DNA of 42,255 nucleotides from contig JAJJLU010000451.1 of the NCBI GenBank assembly GCA_023807065.1, forward strand, positions 1 through 42,255, read 5' to 3'. Positions 39,415-42,255 of the stretch are shown here, one piece after another. The DNA is from Isotricha intestinalis. Lineage: Eukaryota; Ciliophora; Litostomatea; Vestibuliferida; Isotrichidae. The first letter of the stretch is position 1; every line of letters begins with the position of its first letter. Position numbers and translations under genes: made by a program. Below the pieces are notes generated by a model, which worked only from the letters and a program-made list of their open reading frames with translations, ran no database searches and was not told where the DNA came from.

Positions 39415-40350
39415 CTAATTTATTTGTTTCAAAATATCTTCAAAATGAAAAAACATTTCATTAATCTTTCTAACATCATCAGTGGGTGCAATATAAGTTA
39501 ATAAATAACTCATTACACTAAATAAATCATAGTCATTTTTATCATAATAAAAACTATTAATTAAGATCCCATTTCCTAATTGATTGGCAAAAGAATACAT
39601 ATTATTATCAATTAAAACAATATTTTTTAAATCAACTCCAATTATCCTTAAATCTTTAATACTTATATTATTGACTTTAATACATGAATTTCTATATAAT
39701 CTAAATTTAATAAATTCATTATTTGGGTCTAAATAATTAATAACTGCATCAGCATAATCTTTTGATGAAGCTGTGAAAATTCCAATATCAAAAATTTTGG
39801 AAATTTCTTCCAAAAATTTTTGAACTCCATTTCTAACAAAAATACCAACTGAAACTTCTTCTTGTTCATCTAAAGAAGTAAATTTAATAATTTTATCATA
39901 AGGATGATCTATATCATTTAAATATTCTTCTTGAAAATCTCCATGAATTAAAGTTTCATCTAAATCCAATAGAATTACTTTTTTTCCAGAAACAAAGTTT
40001 CGAGTAATTTCATTTCTATTCATATTTAAATATAATTGTGGATCCAATAATGCATATTCAAAGTTTAATTTATTTAGTTTTGAAATTCCTTTTAAAGTTT
40101 CTGTAATATAATTGTCATAATTACCAACAAAATTTTCATTACTATTTATAATTGGAAAATAAATTTTAGAACTTTCAGAATAAAACTCTTTTATTTTATT
40201 TAAAGTTTCATCTTCTTTATTTATATTATTAGCTGCATCATTTGGAAAAGAAAGATTATTAAGTTCATTTGGAGTATTCATTGTTGGAAGAATTATTTCT
40301 GATTTATTATCTTTTGAGGATAAATTGATGGTTGTTGCTGAGTCACTCAT
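39415..40350 (-). CDS. SCP/FCP1-type HAD phosphatase (NIF domain)
   Basis: 311 aa. After a Ser/Asn-rich, probably disordered N-terminus (1-120) comes an FCP1/NLI-interacting factor domain: VILLDLDETLIHGD (motif I, nucleophile Asp129 and Asp131), IFTASSKDYADAVINYLDP (motif II), FRLYRNSC, and DLKNIVLIDNN...GNGILI (motif III region). Family members dephosphorylate Ser in the RNA polymerase II CTD or other phosphoproteins, such as in Dullard/CTDNEP1-type signalling; the substrate here is unknown. There is no transmembrane segment. This is the only gene in the window ending in TAG; the next in-frame stop is also a TAG, 11 codons further. Its 3' end faces the GH125 gene. Confidence 0.93.
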   Translation of the reverse strand: MSDSATTINLSSKDNKSEIILPTMNTPNELNNLSFPNDAANNINKEDETLNKIKEFYSESSKIYFPIINSNENFVGNYDNYITETLKGISKLNKLNFEYALLDPQLYLNMNRNEITRNFVSGKKVILLDLDETLIHGDFQEEYLNDIDHPYDKIIKFTSLDEQEEVSVGIFVRNGVQKFLEEISKIFDIGIFTASSKDYADAVINYLDPNNEFIKFRLYRNSCIKVNNISIKDLRIIGVDLKNIVLIDNNMYSFANQLGNGILINSFYYDKNDYDLFSVMSYLLTYIAPTDDVRKINEMFFHFEDILKQIN

Positions 40351-40915
40351 TTTTATTCTTATTTTTTTCTGATAACTCTCCTCTTTTATATCATAAATTA
40401 ATTATTATTATATTTTGGAATACACCAGAATTTTAAATTTAAATTTTGTTTGAATGTTTCTATTGATTTTACTTATTTTTATTTCATGATTATTTCCTTA
40501 TGATTTTAATTACCTTATATGTTTAATGAAAGAATATCAATTAAATAATTCCCCTTTGTAAAAAATTTTTTTGTCAAAATTTTCTTTTATTAATTAATAA
40601 TAATTTAAATTAATAACTGAATTATGGATAAAAAATTGGATTTTAAATTTTTTTCTAATTATAGTGTTTTTGCTTTTATTTACTTATTAAATTAATAAAA
40701 TAAAAACTAATTTTTAAAAGCAATTTATGCTTTACTGTATTAATAAAAAAAAGTTAAAAGTGAAACATCAAAAAAAAACAAAATTTAAATGATAATCATT
40801 TATTAAATATATATAAAAAATATAAGTATTCAATTTATTGAATTTTAATAATTTTTCATATTTTTAAATTTAAATAAACATTTAAATCACATTTCAAAAA
40901 TAAAAATCATTTAAA
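40351..40915. other. Divergent promoter spacer, no gene seen
   Basis: 565 bases between the start codons of the HAD phosphatase and the RanBP2 zinc-finger gene. Only very short frames occur, for example 23 codons from an ATG at 40624. I see no conserved feature. Confidence 0.5.
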
Positions 40916-41458
40916 ATGTGTTATCCTTTTCATAAAAAAAATTACAAAGAAGATGATTACTTTAACACAAAATTATATTTTGATTTAGGAAAATATAATA
41001 ATCAAATAACAGAATCTTTTGACAATTTAGAACCAATTATTGAAAATCAAAATGGGAAATTTCTACAACAATGTTTATCAAAAGATCTTTTAGATACAAT
41101 TGACGCTTTAATTCCAGAAAATGAGTTAAAAAATAATATTTTATTTGATGAAACAACAGATACTTCAAATATTAATAATTCTTCAAATAAAAATGATTCT
41201 TTTGAAGATAGTTTTGTTAATCCAAATACAATTAAAGAACTTATTCCTTTAATTAAAAAAGAATATTCGTTTACTCCAAAAAATTTTATTCATCCTCAAA
41301 AAAAAAATATTAAAAGAAACTATAATGGAAGAAATGGTGATTGGATTTGTTTTTATTGTAAAAATTTAAATTTTTCTTTTAGGAAAAATTGTAATAGATG
41401 TGGAATTCAAAAAGAACAATCTTTTTTTAAATCTAATAAAAATTATTCAAAAAAATAA
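40916..41458 (+). CDS. RanBP2-type zinc-finger protein
   Basis: 180 aa. The C-terminus carries one RanBP2/NZF finger: GDWICFYCKNLNFSFRKNC then NRCG, matching W-x-C-x2-C-x3-N-x6-C-x2-C with the conserved Asn. Such fingers bind single-stranded RNA, ubiquitin or Ran; a basic flank (KKNIKRNYNGRNG) suggests RNA. The N-terminal about 135 residues are acidic and Asn/Ser-rich, probably disordered, with no second domain. ATG at 40916 and TAA stop. The protein could be an mRNA-binding factor, comparable to ZRANB2-type proteins, but without an SR domain that remains inference. Confidence 0.85.
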   Translation: MCYPFHKKNYKEDDYFNTKLYFDLGKYNNQITESFDNLEPIIENQNGKFLQQCLSKDLLDTIDALIPENELKNNILFDETTDTSNINNSSNKNDSFEDSFVNPNTIKELIPLIKKEYSFTPKNFIHPQKKNIKRNYNGRNGDWICFYCKNLNFSFRKNCNRCGIQKEQSFFKSNKNYSKK

Positions 41459-42255
41459 AAAAGAGTAAAGTAAAGAGTGTTTAATTGAAAAAAACTTTGA
41501 TTCTTTATTTTTTCAATTTTGATAATAGAATAAAGTTTGTATATAAAATTTATGATAATTTATAATGTTTTAAAGTATTTTTTTATTTGGGAATTTAAGA
41601 AAAATAATTAATTTCATCTTTAAATTATTTTTTTAAATCAAATAAAAATTAAAAATAAATTTTTAAACAAATATTTTCCCCAAAATCACTAATTATATTT
41701 TCAAATGTTCTTCTAATATTTTATGTGTTTTTCTGAAATTGTTTTTTGATAATCCCATAATATTTCCGAATAGTTTTCTAAAGTATCATTAAAATAAAAG
41801 TTATGAACCCTTTTTTATATTATTGAAACTTCCATAATATTAATAATACTAACACTAATGTAAATCCCTTTTATACAATTATCCTTTATAAAATCATTGA
41901 TACTCCATTAAATTCATTATTATCATAATCAGAAAAAGGTTCAAATATTTCTTTTAAACCCTGTTCCTTTTTAAATGATCTTTGCATCTTAATTATTATT
42001 TACATGAACAAATAAAATAACATTTATATATTTGTATTTTTTTTTATTTGATTATTAATTTTTCACTTATTAAATAAATAACATACTTTGATTTCAAGAT
42101 TTGAATTTAAAAATCTGTTTAAACAAATACTTTCAAATTATTGTGCTTTTTATATTCAGATGTTTAACAAAATGTTGAAATCAAAATACAATTTCTTTAA
42201 TTTATTTTATTTGCTAAAATATTTTTTTTGAAAATATTAAAAAATCTTCAAAATA
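41459..42255. other. Right-edge region with broken gene, no telomere
   Basis: About 800 bases to the window edge. It contains the frame-broken minus-strand gene listed separately (41693-41987). The remaining 270 bases up to the edge show no open frame, repeat or G-rich telomere, so the chromosome probably continues. Confidence 0.5.
41693..41987 (-). pseudogene. Frame-broken gene remnant
   Basis: Begins with a convincing ATG at 41987: MQRSFKKEQGLKEIFEPFSD and on through DYDNNEFNG, with first-position GC enrichment. The frame then closes at TAA, but a neighbouring frame carries on coding-like (INDFIKDNCIKGIYISVS, then after one TAA KRVHNFYFNDTLENYSEIL), and finally another frame ends HKILEEHLKI with TAA at 41693. 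I tried GT-AG introns (donor at 41903, acceptors near 41855 and 41778) and none restores a single frame. The parent family is unknown. It could be a recent pseudogene, or a real gene with assembly indels. Confidence 0.4.

Noticed and set aside
1..42255. Transposons, CRISPR arrays, tRNA or rRNA genes, viral genes
   Set aside because: No transposase, integrase or capsid-like proteins, no repeat-spacer arrays, no T-loop-like motifs with matching arms, and no GC-rich RNA-gene islands were found by eye.

Overview
This window looks like the left end of a macronuclear chromosome from a very AT-rich ciliate. Bases 1-20 are the C-rich strand of a 7-base telomeric repeat (CCCCAAT, CCCCAAT, CCCCAA), running inward from the end as it should. 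Gene content is that of an alveolate protist: a calcium-dependent protein kinase with four EF-hands, MORN and WD40 proteins, a five-TM DUF229 protein, B-box zinc fingers and a giant coiled coil. All 21 gene models read through with the standard code; 20 end in TAA, one in TAG and none in TGA. From memory, not checked, CCCCAAT-type telomeres plus a standard code fit the rumen (trichostome, litostomatean) ciliates better than Tetrahymena or Paramecium. No telomere is seen at the right edge, so the chromosome probably continues or is cut there.

Layout, left to right: subtelomere; MND1 meiotic factor (+); HP1-like chromodomain/chromoshadow protein (-); unknown 332-aa protein (-); choline/ethanolamine kinase-like protein with altered catalytic residues (-); five-TM DUF229 sulfatase-like protein (-); 848-aa possible BTB-like protein (-); CDPK (+); exportin-1 with a 28-nt intron (+); a spliced 119-aa gene assembled here by eye (-); MORN-repeat protein (+); a Lys/Asn-rich protein whose reading frame is broken at an A9 run (+); double B-box protein (-); seven-bladed-type WD40 protein (+); acyl-protein thioesterase-like hydrolase (-); ATG16-like autophagy protein (-); 88-aa unknown (+); cyclic-nucleotide phosphodiesterase (-); 2305-aa coiled-coil protein built largely on a 17-residue repeat (-); GH125 mannosidase (+); SCP/FCP1-type HAD phosphatase (-); RanBP2 zinc-finger protein (+); and a frame-broken gene remnant (-).

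Genes are single housekeeping or signalling units, not operons. Intergenic spaces range from about 100 to 1200 bases. Only two introns are evident (28 and 34 nt, GT-AG, poly-T before AG). Several longer gaps hold short protein-like stretches in broken frames, best read as decayed genes, though AT-rich chance frames cannot be excluded. I see no tRNA, rRNA, CRISPR, transposase or virus. No clear new multi-gene system is visible. The most unusual items are the 17-residue repeat protein, the choline-kinase-like protein with altered catalytic residues, the HP1-like protein with a changed methyl-lysine cage, the A9 frameshift, and the set of decayed genes.
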